A stretch of 64,000 bases of DNA from positions 2,801,001-2,865,000 of the forward strand of contig NC_091110.1 of the NCBI RefSeq assembly GCF_024713975.1, in the 5' to 3' direction. The translations under genes and the position numbers were made by a program. Every line of letters starts with the position of its first letter. Positions within the stretch are counted from its first letter, which is position 1. Source of the DNA: Paralichthys olivaceus (taxonomy: Eukaryota; Chordata; Actinopteri; Pleuronectiformes; Paralichthyidae). The notes beneath the pieces are model-generated. The model worked only from the letters and a program-made list of their open reading frames with translations. It was not told where the DNA came from and searched no databases. Below, piece after piece: positions 38,952 to 51,056 of the stretch.

Positions 38952-41333
38952 CTAATTTAATTCACCACAGTCCGCAATGACAACCTTGGCTTTAGTTGCA
39001 CCGCTTTCTGAGCCATGCTTCTCCATTGCCTTGACAACATCCATTCCCTCCACAGCTTTGCCAAACACCACATGCTTCCCGTCCAGCCTGAGGAGGAGAG
39101 GAGACGATGAATATTTGAGACCAACAAATTGTTTGTTTTCATCTCAATGCAGGTGTGCACAAGTCACAGTGGAGCTCACCATGAAGTTGAAGATGTGCAG
39201 ATGAAGAACTGGGACCCGTTGGTGTTGGGTCCAGCATTAGCCATCGACAGTGTTCCTGGGCTGATATGTTTCAACTGAAAGTTCTCATCAGGAAACTTCT
39301 CTCCATAGATGGATTTGCCTCCAGTTCCATTGTGGTTGGTAAAGTCTCCTCCCTGTAAAACCAAGTTGAGTCAGCACATGTGGTGTCGCTGGAATATTCA
39401 GTTTGACTGTCTTCCATTTGATCGATCTAAATGTTTTATTCACTGTTCATTTTATTCCTGTTTTTGAAACATTGTTTATTGATGTGTTTGTATCTCTGCC
39501 TTGCAAGGTGACCTTGAGTGCTCTGAAAGGCACCTATAAATAAAATGTATTATTATTATTATTAATACATGTGGTAGCAGCCGTCATGATTAAGGTTCAA
39601 CTTGAGCTTAAATCTAAACTGTACCTGGCACATGAATCCAGGGATGATACGGTGAAACGTGGAGCCCTTGTAGCCAAAACCTTTCTCGCCAGTGCACAAA
39701 GCACGGAAATTTTCTGTAAGTAAAGATTCTGTCAGTCCTCAAGAAAACTTATACCAACTAAAACAAGCACAAAATAAAAACATTGTAACTGGAGATTTTT
39801 CCTATTTCCTTGTTCTCCTTGTAGGACATTTGGGAAAAACAGGAAGCAGACACATTTTGTTGTCAGATACAACACAGTAAATCTGAGTTTGGTTGTTTTT
39901 TCAAAAGTGTTAGTGTCGATGTTAGTGATCTTTAAAACAAAACAAGGCTCTGGAAAGACATAGAAGCAGATCGAGAAGGTTTACAGTCTTTTCAACACTT
40001 GTGCAGCTCCTAAAAGCAGAAAACACAAACTACTATATGTATTAAGTCATAATTACATCAAAACCTGTAAAGTAAAACATTTTGTAAAGTAAAATCTGAA
40101 GGGAATGACTGACAACCTCATTTCCACAGAGGCAAATATTTGTTCTTTGCACCGACTGAGAATAAATGAGGCCATGTGACTAACATTGGTCTATGAACAG
40201 TATCACAAGGACTCAGTTAAGTATTGTGCAGGTTTTAACCACTTGCCAACAGCTTTCTCTTCCTTCTTGTTGTTATTATCACTCACAGCAGTGGTAGCAC
40301 TCACTTGCATGTCTCCTTGTGTCAATGTTTGACCCTCACATTTGACTATGGGACGGGATATTCAGGTTTTTTTAATCGATGCGACCGCCACAGTCTCAAC
40401 CCATACGAGGAATAAAACCAGCTGAATGGAGACGCACTGTTTCTTCACTCAAACACAAGTATTTGGGTGTGTACAACAAGCATGAGCCTGATGCTGTGTG
40501 CAGTAACTCTGAAGGTTTTTCTCTGTCTCACCCACCTGCCGTCTTTGGGACCACATCTGCCTGCAGCTGCAAGACACAGGGATTTCTTACACGAGTGAAC
40601 AGTTTGACACATAATACACACAGTCAAGAGGAAGAGTGAGATACTCTGCAAACTAAAGCTTTGAAGTGAATGTGATCAACCTGCTAGGAAAGCGATGTTA
40701 CAGTTTAACATCCGTCATTTAACGTAGCCACTAGGTGGTGCCGTGACTGAGACTGAATATTGTCATGTAGATGTCTTCTGAGACGTGTAGTTTGGCACAG
40801 ACTTGACAAAGCACACGCTAGTTATAAGCTACTTCCTGTTTCATCAGTACTGAAATTCCATGCCACGGAACTGCATTGAAGAAAAACTGAAAAGTTGCTT
40901 TGTCTTTAAAATTATCAGAGTAATCAAACCATGACGCCACACCCATGCATGAGACTTATTCAATCAGAGCATTTTCACAAGACACATTTTGTGACTTTTC
41001 AAGTATGTTCAGGACTGAAAATGAGAAGAAAGACAAAAAGCATTAAGGGACCAACTAGGTCCTTATGGGTAATCATACCATTCTGTCCTCAGGCCCCAAT
41101 AAAAAGGAAACATTTGCTGGTATCTGTGTATAAACCTGCTTTTAATGTTAAAGCTGCACCTGAGAACATGTCAGTCACACCTACAGCCTGTTTGTATATA
41201 ATCCAACTTTAAATTGTGCATAGTCAAAATTAAATATGAATAGTCAGTGATTGATTTATCTTACCTGCATTACAATCCTGCCAGCAGGAGCGCCACCAAT
41301 GGTGATGTCAAAGAAAACTCTGGGATTTGCCAT
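38952..41333 (-). CDS. ppia: ppia copy 2: cyclophilin A
   Basis: Exons in coding order: 41265-41333, 40536-40566, 39625-39713, 39180-39352, 38952-39087; 165 aa, complete. Begins [14 protein letters not shown]. Copy-specific residues: Gln25 in exon 2 ([10 protein letters not shown], shared only with copy 5), and HISPG plus [10 protein letters not shown] in exon 4 (shared with copy 6). Last exon reads [20 protein letters not shown]. All active-site residues are kept. Introns of 698, 822, 272 and 92 bp place it in the same indel class as copies 5 and 6. The exon 2 acceptor has a second AG a few bases inside the exon (GCAGCTGCAG), which might allow a minor shifted splice. Confidence 0.95.
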
Positions 41334-42266
41334 TTTCACAAACCTGCCTCTGTGTTGCTTATAATGTAAAAGTTAAACTAGAAGTGAATCCTGTCAACTT
41401 GTCAGACTCACTGGCTCTAAGCAGCTGACATAAGAGCTGACAACAGCCAATCGCAGCCTCCGTCCTCCTCAAAGGCTCAAAATTGGACCAATTGTAATGA
41501 ACATGTGAGTTGAGGTGTGGGTTGATTGGTCGAACCTGTTTCAGGACAGCTCGTAAGGGCGGAGCTGTGGCCAGAGAGAAAAGGCTGCAGTGGAAAAGCT
41601 GAAAAATAATCTTCTGTCCTCAACACTATTCCTTAACCTGGAAGGAAAGGTCATGAGGTCAAAGAGGATGAAGCCCAAAGGAGATCAGGGTCTGGAGCAC
41701 ATGAACATATGAACATTTGAGCATATGAACATATGAAGATATGAACATATGAAGATATGAACATACACTCACACACTTCTACCTATTAAGATAATGCCTA
41801 TACTCACCTCTAGTGTTTTACAACAATCAAAAAGTTACACCATGTTATTACAGCACTTGATAAATATTCTTAGGTTTTAATCCAATTCTCTTGTTGTGGC
41901 AAAAACTTCCCTTACAGCTTAATACATACATAAAGAGAAAATACACAAATACACACAGCTGGAGTTTTCTAACAAATGTTTGAAACTGAATGAGAGGACA
42001 CACAAAGTGAAATTACTTTATTTATACAATCATCTTCACCATCATCCATTATCATCATCAATCTAAGTGAGATCTTGTTAACAAATGTGGTCCTTAAGGA
42101 CAGACTGGAATGTACAACATATGAATATTGGACAAACATTTTTAGACTGTTTCTTCTTCTACTGATACTGTAGATATGCACCATCTCAAAGATTAACTGG
42201 GATGTGGATGATAAGGAGAAATCTGACAGGAGAGCAGACTGACATGAAGGAACTGAGTGAGTTGGA

Positions 42267-44707
42267 CTAATTTAATTCACCACAGTCGACAATGACAATC
42301 TTGGCTTTAGTTGCACCGCTTTCTGAGCCATGCTTCTCCATTGCCCTGACAACATCCATTCCCTCCACAATGTTGACAAACACCACATGCTTCCCGTCCA
42401 GCCTGAGGAGGAGACGATGAATATTTGAGACCAACAAATTGTTTGTCTTCATCTCAATGCAGGTGTGCACAAGTCACAGTGAAGCTCACCATGAAGTTTT
42501 ACTAGTGCAGATGAAGAACTGGGACCCGTTGGTGTTGGGTCCAGCATTAGCCATGGACAGTGTTCCTGGGCCTGTATGTTTCAACTGAAAGTTCTCATCA
42601 GGAAACTTCTCTCCATAGATGGATTTGCCTCCAGTTCCATTGTGGTTGGTAAAGTCTCCTCCCTGGAAAACCAAGTTGAATCAGCACATGTGGTGTCTCT
42701 GGAATATTCAGTTTGACTGTCTTCCATTTGATCGAACTAAATGTTTTATTCACTGTTCATTTTATTCCTGTTTTTGAAACATTGTTTATTGATGTGTTTG
42801 TATCTCTGCCTTGCAAGGTGACCTTGAGTGCTCTGAAAGGCACCTATAAATAAAATGTATTATTATTATTATTAATACATGTGGTAGCAGCCGTCATGAT
42901 TAAGGTTCAACTTGAGCTTAAATCTTAACTGTACCTGGCACATGAATCTAGGGATGATACGGTGAAATGTGGAGCCCTTGTAGCCAAAACCTTTCTCTCC
43001 AGTGCACAAAGCACGGAAATTTTCTGTAAGTAAAGATTCTGTCAATCCTCAAGAAAACTTATACCAACTAAAACAAGCACAAAATAAAAACATTGTAACT
43101 GGAGATTTTTCCTATTTCCTTGTTCTCCTTGTAGGACATTTGGGAAAAACAGGAAGCAGACACATTTTGTTGTCAGATACAACACAGTAAATCTGAGTTT
43201 GGTTGTTTTTGCAAAAGTGTTAGTGTCAATGTTAGTGATCTTTAAAACAAAACAAGGCTCTGGAAAGACATGGAGGCAGATCGAGAAGGTTTACAGTCAG
43301 GTTTTAACCACTTGCCAACAGCTTTCTCTTCCTTCTTGTTGTTATTATCACTCACAGCAGTGGTAGCACTCACTTGCATGTCTCCTTGTGTCAATGTTTG
43401 ACCCTCACATTTGACTATGGGACGGGATATTCCGGTTTTTTTAATCGATGCGACAGCCACAGTCTCAACCCATACGAGGAATAAAACCAGCTGAATGGAG
43501 ACGCACTGTTTCTTCACTCAAACACAAGTATTTGGGTGTGTACAACAAGCATGAGCCTGATGCTGTGTGCAGTAACTCTGAAGGTTTTTCTCTATCTCAC
43601 CCACCTGCCGTCTTTGGGACCTCATCTGCCCGCAACTGCAAGACACAGGGATTTTTTACACGAGTGAACAGTTTGACACGTAATACACACAGTCAAGAGG
43701 AACAGTGAGATACTCTGCAAACTAAAGCTTTGTAAAGGACAGGCCCAGAATACCTGAAGCCTCAAATGTGACAAAGGCAACAACAACATGGGCAAAGAGG
43801 CTTTTTTATTCCAGTTGACCACACTAAGCCCAGCTTCATACATGAATAACAGCTGCCTGACCGATATCAGTATTACAGATAAATGCTCATTATACTATGC
43901 ACCATTTGTAAGTATTCTGTTGATGTACTTTACTTTTATATGTCATATACTTAGCTGACTTTCATTAGATGCTGTATGTTTATTGCTTATCTTGTTAATG
44001 AAGAGCTGTAGTTTCTATTCATATATCGATTTTCATTGTGTGAAGTGAATGTGATCGACCTGCTAGGAAAGCGATGTTAAAGATTAACATCCGTCATTTA
44101 ACGTAGCCACTAGGTGGTGCCGTGACTGAGACTGTATATTGTCATGTAGATGTCTTCTGAGACATGTGTAGTTTGGCACAGACTTGACAAAGCACACGCT
44201 AGTTATAAGCTACTTCCTGTTTCATCAGTACTGAAATTCCATGCCACGGAACTGCATTGAAGAAAAACTGAAAAGTTGCTTTGTCTTTAAAATTATCAGA
44301 GTAATCAAACCATGACGCCACACCCATGCATGAGACTTATTCGTTCAGAGAATTTTTACAAGACACTATTTGTGACTTTTCAAGTATGTTCAGGACTGAA
44401 AATGAGAAGAAAGACAAAAAGGGACCAACTAGGTCCTTATGGGTAATCATACCATTCTGTCCTCAGGCCCCAATAAAAAGGAAACATTTGCTGGTATCTG
44501 TGTATAAACCTGCTTTTAATGTTAAAGCTGCACCTGAGAACATGTCAGTCACACCTACAGCCTGTTTGTATATAAACCAACTTTAAATTGTGCATAGTCA
44601 AAATTAAATATGAATAGTCAGTGATTGATTAATCTTACCTGCATTACAATCCTGCCAGCAGGAGCGCCATCAATGGTGATGTCAAAGAAAACTCTGGGAT
44701 CTCCCAT
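42267..44707 (-). CDS. ppia: ppia copy 3: cyclophilin A with several unusual residues
   Basis: Exons in coding order: 44639-44707, 43605-43635, 42935-43023, 42490-42662, 42267-42402; 165 aa, open throughout. Starts [14 protein letters not shown]. Differences from the consensus of the array: Glu28 ([10 protein letters not shown]) and Arg59 (IIPRFMCQ), both shared with copy 4; Val130 for the Gly of HVVFG ([10 protein letters not shown]), seen only here, next to the active-site His126; Arg140 (VVRAMEKH). Exon 4 ends [10 protein letters not shown]. Introns 1003, 581, 272 and 87 bp, matching copy 4. Functional by frame, but the Gly130 change in a normally conserved turn makes activity less certain. 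Confidence 0.92.
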
Positions 44708-45790
44708 TTTTACAAACCTGCCTCTGTGTTGCTTATAATGTAAAAGTTAAACTAGAAGTGAATCCTGTCAACTTGTCAGACTCACTGGCTCTAAGCAGCT
44801 GACATAAGAGCTGACAACAGCCAATCGCAGCCCCCGTCCTCCTCAAAGGCTCAAAATTGGACCAATTGTAATGAACATGTGAGTTGAGGTGTGGGTTGAT
44901 TGGTCGAACCTGTTTCAGGACAGCTCGCAAGGGCGGAGCTGTGGCCAGAGAGAAAAGGCTGCAGTGGAAAAGCTGAAAAATAATCTTCTGTCCTCAACAC
45001 TATTCCTTAACCTGGAAGCTCAGAGTTCATCTGCACTTATACAGCAGGTTTTTTTAAAACGACTTTAACCAGAGGTGGAAAAAGTACACATATGCTTTAC
45101 TCAAATAGAAGTACAGATACTTGTGTGAAAGGTAACTTTCGGAAAAGTTTAAGTACTCATTCAACCTCTCAAGTAAAAGTATAACAATAACAGGCTGTGA
45201 GAAATGCTCAAAGTATAAAAGTAAGAGTATCATAAGACAGTGAGAATAATTTGCTCTTGTTCATTATCAGTGATGTTGGATGATTCTTCTCTTTCCTCCA
45301 TGTGCTTATTCCTCATCACAGACATATGAACATACACACTCACACACTTCTACCTATTAAGTTAATGCCTATACTCACCTCTAGTGTTTTACAACAATCA
45401 AAAAGTTACACCATGTTATTACAGCACTTGATAAATATTCTTAGGCTTTAATCCAATTCTCTTGTTGTGGCAAAAACGTCCCTTACAGCTTAATACATAC
45501 ATAAAGAGAAAATACACAGATACACACAGCTGGAGTTTTCTAACAGATGTTTGAAACTGAATGAGAGGACACACAAAGTGAAATTACTTTATTTATACCA
45601 TCATCTTCATCATCATCCATTATCATCATCAATCTAAGTGAGATCTTGTTAACAAATGTGGTCCTTAAGGACAGACTGGAATGTACAACATATGAATATT
45701 GGACAAACATTTTTAGACTGTTTCTTCTTCTACTGATACTGTAGATATGCACCATCTCAAAGAGTAACTGGGATGTGGATGATAAGGATA

Positions 45791-47550
45791 CACAGCTATT
45801 ACAAGGATAAGGATACACAGCTATTACACCTCTTCACCCCAGCCTGGACGAAGACTCAACCCCCCTCCCCCCCATCACACCTCTCTCTATTCAGGAGAGA
45901 GATGTAAACAAGCTTCTGAAGAAGTTGAACCCCCGCAAGGCACCTGGACCCGACGCTGTCTCCCCCTCCACACTGAGGCACTGTGCAGACCAGCTTTCGC
46001 CAGTGTTCACGGACATCTTTAACACCTCACTGGCTGAATGTGCTGTACCCGCCTGTCTCAAAACATCCACCATCATCCCCGTTCCAAAGAAGCAGAGGAT
46101 CACAGGCCTTAATGACTACAGACCTGTCGCCCTGACCTCTGTAGTAATGAAGACCTTTGAGCGCCTCGTGCTGACCCACCTCAAGACAATAACCAACCAC
46201 CTCCTCGACCCACTGCAGTTTGCCTACAGAGCCAACAGGTCCGTAGACGACGCAGTCAACATGGGACTCCACTTCATCCTCCAGCACCTCGACTCCCCCA
46301 GCACCTACGCCAGGATCCTGTTTGTGGACTTCAGCTCCGCATTCAACACCATCGCCCCAGCTCTTCTCCGTGACAAGCTGACACAGCTGAGCGTGCCTGA
46401 GCCCACCTGTAGGTGGATCTCTAACTTCCTGACTGACAGGAAGCAGCGCGTGAGGCTGGGCAAGCTTGTCTCTGAGTCACGGACCATCAGCACTGGAGCC
46501 CCACAAGGTTGTGTGCTCTCCCCTCTACTGTTCTCCCTCTACACCAACAACTGCACCTCCAGCCATCCCTCTGTCAAACTCCTGAAGTTTGCAGACGACA
46601 CGACCCTCATCGGATTAATCACCAATGGGGACGAAGCCGCCTACAGAGAGGAAGTTAACAGCCTGGCTTCCTGGTGCAGCCAGAACCACCTGGAGCTGAA
46701 CGCTCTAAAAACTGTAGAGATGGTGGCAGACTTCAGGAGGAGCCCAGCCCAAACTGCCCCCCTCAGCCTGTGCAACTCCCCAGTTAAAACAGTGGAGTCC
46801 TTCAGATTCCTGGGGACCATCATTGCACAGGACTTGAGGTGGGCGGAGAACATCACCTCCATCACCAAGAAGGCCCAGCAGAGGATGTTCTTCCTGCGGC
46901 AACTGAGGAAATTCAACATGCCGCAGAAAGTGATGGTTGAATTCTACACAGCCATCATTGAGTCCATCCTCACCTCATCAATCACCGTCTGGTTCGCTGC
47001 CTCCACTGCCAAGGACAAGGGCAGACTGCAGCGGATCATAAGGTCAGCTGAGAAGGTCATCGGCTGTGACCTGCCGGCCCTCCTAGACCTGTTCCACTCC
47101 AGGACCAGTAGGAGAGCAGGCAAGATCATTGCTGATCCCTCACATCCCGGTCACCACCTGTTCCAGAGACTTCCCTCCGGAAAAAGGTTTCGGGCCATCA
47201 GGACTAAAACCTCTCGCCATCTGAACAGTTTTTTCCCCGTGGCAGTGGGGCTCACAAACAAGCCCCCTGCATCACACTGACTCTGCACCGCACTGACTCT
47301 ACCCCACCACACCCCACCACCTGCACATAATTTATAATTTATTACTACTCTGTTACTGCATATATGTATATACTTTACTTTATTTTATTTTATTTTATTC
47401 TATTTTATTTTATACCATTTCTTATATATTGTTGTTTTTCTACATTGTTGTTTTATGTACATAAGTAGTGCACCAATTACACCAAGGCAATTTCCTGTAT
47501 GTGCAAACATACCTGGCAAATAAAAGAATTCTGATTCTGATTCTGATTCT
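45791..47550 (+). mobile_element. 5'-truncated non-LTR retrotransposon (LINE, CR1/L2/Rex1 group)
   Basis: About 1.76 kb holding the 3' part of a LINE. One frame (about 45880-47280) encodes the reverse transcriptase: [37 protein letters not shown], the catalytic FADDT near 46584, then the C-terminal [20 protein letters not shown] ending at 47278-47280. The frame is open upstream without a good ATG, and no endonuclease domain is present, as expected of 5' truncation. The 3' end has AATAAA at 47519 and a (GATTCT)n tail, typical of CR1/L2-type elements. The other units show the unbroken target gataaggataaatctgacag, so the insertion lies between GATA and AATCTG. It is antisense to ppia copy 4, about 50 bp beyond its stop, in the 3' UTR. 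Confidence 0.93.
47377..47412 (-). promoter_or_regulatory. Cluster of antisense AATAAA motifs inside the LINE
   Basis: The plus strand reads (TTTAT)n here, so the ppia-sense strand carries several overlapping AATAAA hexamers about 190-225 bp after the copy 4 stop. They could end the copy 4 transcript early, in place of the normal 3' UTR signal that now lies about 2 kb away near 45590. This role is inference. Confidence 0.4.
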
Positions 47551-47601
47551 GATAAATCTGACAGGAGAGCAGACTGACATGAAGGAACTGAGTGAGTTGG
47601 A

Positions 47602-50042
47602 CTAATTTAATTCACCACAGTCGGCAATGACAACCTTGGCTTTAGTTGCACCGCTTTCTGAGTCATGCTTCTCCATTGCCTTGACAACATCCATTCCCTC
47701 CACAACGTTGCCAAACACCACATGCTTCCCGTCCAGCCTGAGGAGGAGACGATGAATATTTGAGACCAACAAATTGTTTGTTTTCATCTCAGTGCAGGTG
47801 TGCACAAGTCACAGTGGAGCTCACCATTCAGTTTTAGCAGTGCAGATGAAGAACTGGGACCCGTTGGTGTTGGGTCCAGCATTAGCCATGGACAGTGTTC
47901 CTGAGCTGATATGTTTCAACTGAAAGTTCTCATCAGGAAACTTCTCTCCATAGATGGATTTGCCTCCAGTTCCATTGTGTTTGGTAAAGTCTCCTCCCTG
48001 TAAAACAAAGTTGAATCAGCACATGTGGTGTCTCTGGCATATTCAGTTTGATTGTCTTCCATTTGATCGAACTAAATGTTTTATTCACTGTTCATTTTAT
48101 TCCTGTTTTTGAAACATTGTTTATTAATGTGTTTGTATCTCTGCCTTGCAAGGTGACCTTGAGTGCTCTGAAAGGTACCTATAAATAAAATGTATTATTA
48201 TTATTATTAATACATGTGGTAGCAGCCGTCATGATTAAGGTTCAACTTGAGCTTAAATCTAAACTGTACCTGGCACATGAATCTAGGGATGATACGGTGA
48301 AACGTGGAGCCCTTGTAGCCAAAACCTTTCTCTCCAGTGCACAAAGCACGGAAATTTTCTGTAAGTAAAGATTCTGTCAGTCCTCAAGAAAACTTATACC
48401 AACTAAAACAAGCACAAAATAAAAACATTGTAACTGGAGATTTTTCCTATTTCCTTGTTCTCCTTGTAGGACATTTGGGAAAAACAGGAAGCAGACACAT
48501 TTTGTTGTCAGATACAACACAGTAAATCTGAGTTTGGTTGTTTTTTCAAAAGTGTTAGTGTCGATGTTAGTGATCTTTAAAACAAAACAAGGCTCTGGAA
48601 AGACATGGAGGCAGATCGAGAAGGTTTACAGTCAGGTTTTAACCAGTTGCCACTCGCTTTCTCTTCCTTCTTGTTGTTATTATCACTCACAGCAGTGGTA
48701 GCACTCACTTGCATGTCTCCTTGTGTCAATGTTTGACCCTCACATTTGACTCTGGGACGGGATATTCCGGTTTTTTTAATCGATGCGACAGCCACAGTCT
48801 CAACCCATACGAGGAATAAAACCAGCTGAATGGAGACGCACTGTTTCTTCACTCAAACACAAGTATTTGGGTGTGTACAACAAGCATGAGCCTGATGCTG
48901 TGTGCAGTAACTCTGAAGGTTTTTCTCTATCTCACCCACCTGCCGTCTTTGGGACCTCATCTGCCCGCAACTGCAAGACACAGGGATTTTTTACACGAGT
49001 GAACAGTTTGACACATAATACACACAGTCAAGAGGAACAGTGAGATACTCTGCAAACTAAAGCTTTGTAAAGGACAGGCCCAGAATACCTGAAGCCTCAA
49101 ATGTGACAAAGGCAACAACAACATGGGCAAAGAGGCTTTTTTATTCCAGTTGACCACACTAAGCCCAGCTTCATACATGAATAACAGCTGCCTGACCGAT
49201 ATCAGTATTACAGATAAATGCTCATTATACTATGCACCATTTATAAGTATTCTGTTGATGTACTTTACTTTTATATGTCATATACTTAGCTGACTTTCAT
49301 TAGATGCTGTATGTTTATTGCTTATCTTGTTGATGAAGAGCTGTAGTTTCTATTCATATATCGATTTTCATTGTGTGAAGTGAATGTGATCGACCTGCTA
49401 GGAAAGCCATGTTAAAGTTTAACATCCGTCATTTAACGTAGCCACTAGGTGGTGCCGTGACTGAGACTGTATATTGTCATGTAGATGTCTTCTGAGACAT
49501 GTGTAGTTTGGCACAGACTTGACAAAGCACACGCTAGTTATAAGCTACTTCCTGTTTCATCAGTACTGAAATTCCATGCCACGGAACTGCATTGAAGAAA
49601 AACTGAAAAGTTGCTTTGTCTTTAAAATTATCAGAGTAATCAAACCATGACGCCACACCCATGCATGAGTCTTATTCAATCAGAGCATTTTTACAAGACA
49701 CTTTTTGTGACTTTTCAAGTATGTTCAGGACTGAAAATGAGAAGAAAGACAAAAAGGGACCAACTAGGTCCTTATGGGTAATCATACCATTCTGCCCTCA
49801 GGCCCCAATAAAAAGGAAACATTTGCTGGTATCTGTGTATAAACCTGCTTTTAATGTTAAAGCTGCACCTGAGAACATGTCAGTCACACCTACAGCCTGT
49901 TTGTATATAATCCAACTTTAAATTGTGCATAGTCAAAATTAAATATGAATAGTCAGTGATTGATTAATCTTACCTGCATTACAATCCTGCCAGCAGGAGC
50001 GCCACCAATGGTGATGTCAAAGAAAACTCTGGGATTTGCCAT
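47602..50042 (-). CDS. ppia: ppia copy 4: cyclophilin A, 3' UTR split by a LINE
   Basis: Exons in coding order: 49974-50042, 48940-48970, 48270-48358, 47825-47997, 47602-47737; 165 aa, complete. Starts [14 protein letters not shown]. Shares Glu28 and Arg59 and all four intron lengths (1003, 581, 272, 87 bp) with copy 3. Exon 4 is distinctive: [17 protein letters not shown], and [10 protein letters not shown], which equals the human PPIA sequence at that place. The last exon has Asp146 for Gly (MEKHDSESG), seen only here. Active-site residues are kept. The LINE lies antisense in its 3' UTR, so its message end must differ from that of the other copies. Confidence 0.94.
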
Positions 50043-51056
50043 TTTCACAAACCTGCCTCTGTGTTGGTTATAATGTAAAAGTTAAACTAGAAGTGAATCC
50101 TGTCAACTTGTCAGACTCACTGGTTCTAAGCAGCTGACATAAGAGCTGACAACAGCCAATCGCAGCCCCGGTCCTCCTCAAAGGCTCAAAATTGGACCAA
50201 TTGTAATGAACATGTGAGTTGAGGTGTGGGTTGATTGGTCGAACCTGTTTCAGGACAGCTCGTAAGGGCGGAGCTGTGGCCAGAGAGAAAAGGCTGCAGT
50301 GGAAAAGCTGAAAAATAATCTTCTGTCCTCAACACTATTCCTTAACCTGGAAGCTCAGAGTTCATCTGCACTTATACAGCAGGTTTTTTTAAAACAACTT
50401 TAACCAGAGGTGGAAAAAGTACACATATGCTTTACTCAAATCATAATATCATAAGACAGTGAGAATAATTTGCTCTTGTTCATTATCAGTGATGTTGGAT
50501 GATTCTTCTCTTTCCTCCATGTGCTTATTCCTCATCACAGACATATGAACATACACACTCACACACTTCTACCTATTAAGTTAATGCCTATACTCACCTC
50601 TAGTGTTTTACAACAATCAAAAAGTTACACCATGTTATTACAGCACTTGATAAATATTCTTAGGCTTTAATCCAATTCTCTTGTTGTGGCAAAAACGTCC
50701 CTTACAGCTTAATACATACATAAAGAGAAAATACACAAATACACACAGCTGGAGTTTTCTAACAGATGTTTGAAACTGAATGAGAGGACACACAAAGTGA
50801 AATTACTTTATTTATACCATCATCTTCATCATCATCCATTATCATCATCAATCTAAGTGAGATCTTGTTAACAAATGTGGTCCTTAAGGACAGACTGGAA
50901 TGTACAACATATGAATATTGGACAAACATTTTTAGACTGTTTCTTCTTCTACTGATACTGTAGATATGCACCATCTCAAAGAGAAACTGGGATGTGGATG
51001 ATAAGGAGAAATCTGACAGGAGAGCAGACTGACATGAAGGAACTGAGTGAGTTGGA

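Noticed and set aside
40379-40639. An 86-codon plus-strand frame recurring at 40379, 43448, 48783, 52484 and 55783.
   Set aside because: Antisense to ppia intron 2 and exon 2, no family resemblance, disrupted in unit 1 and absent from copy 7.
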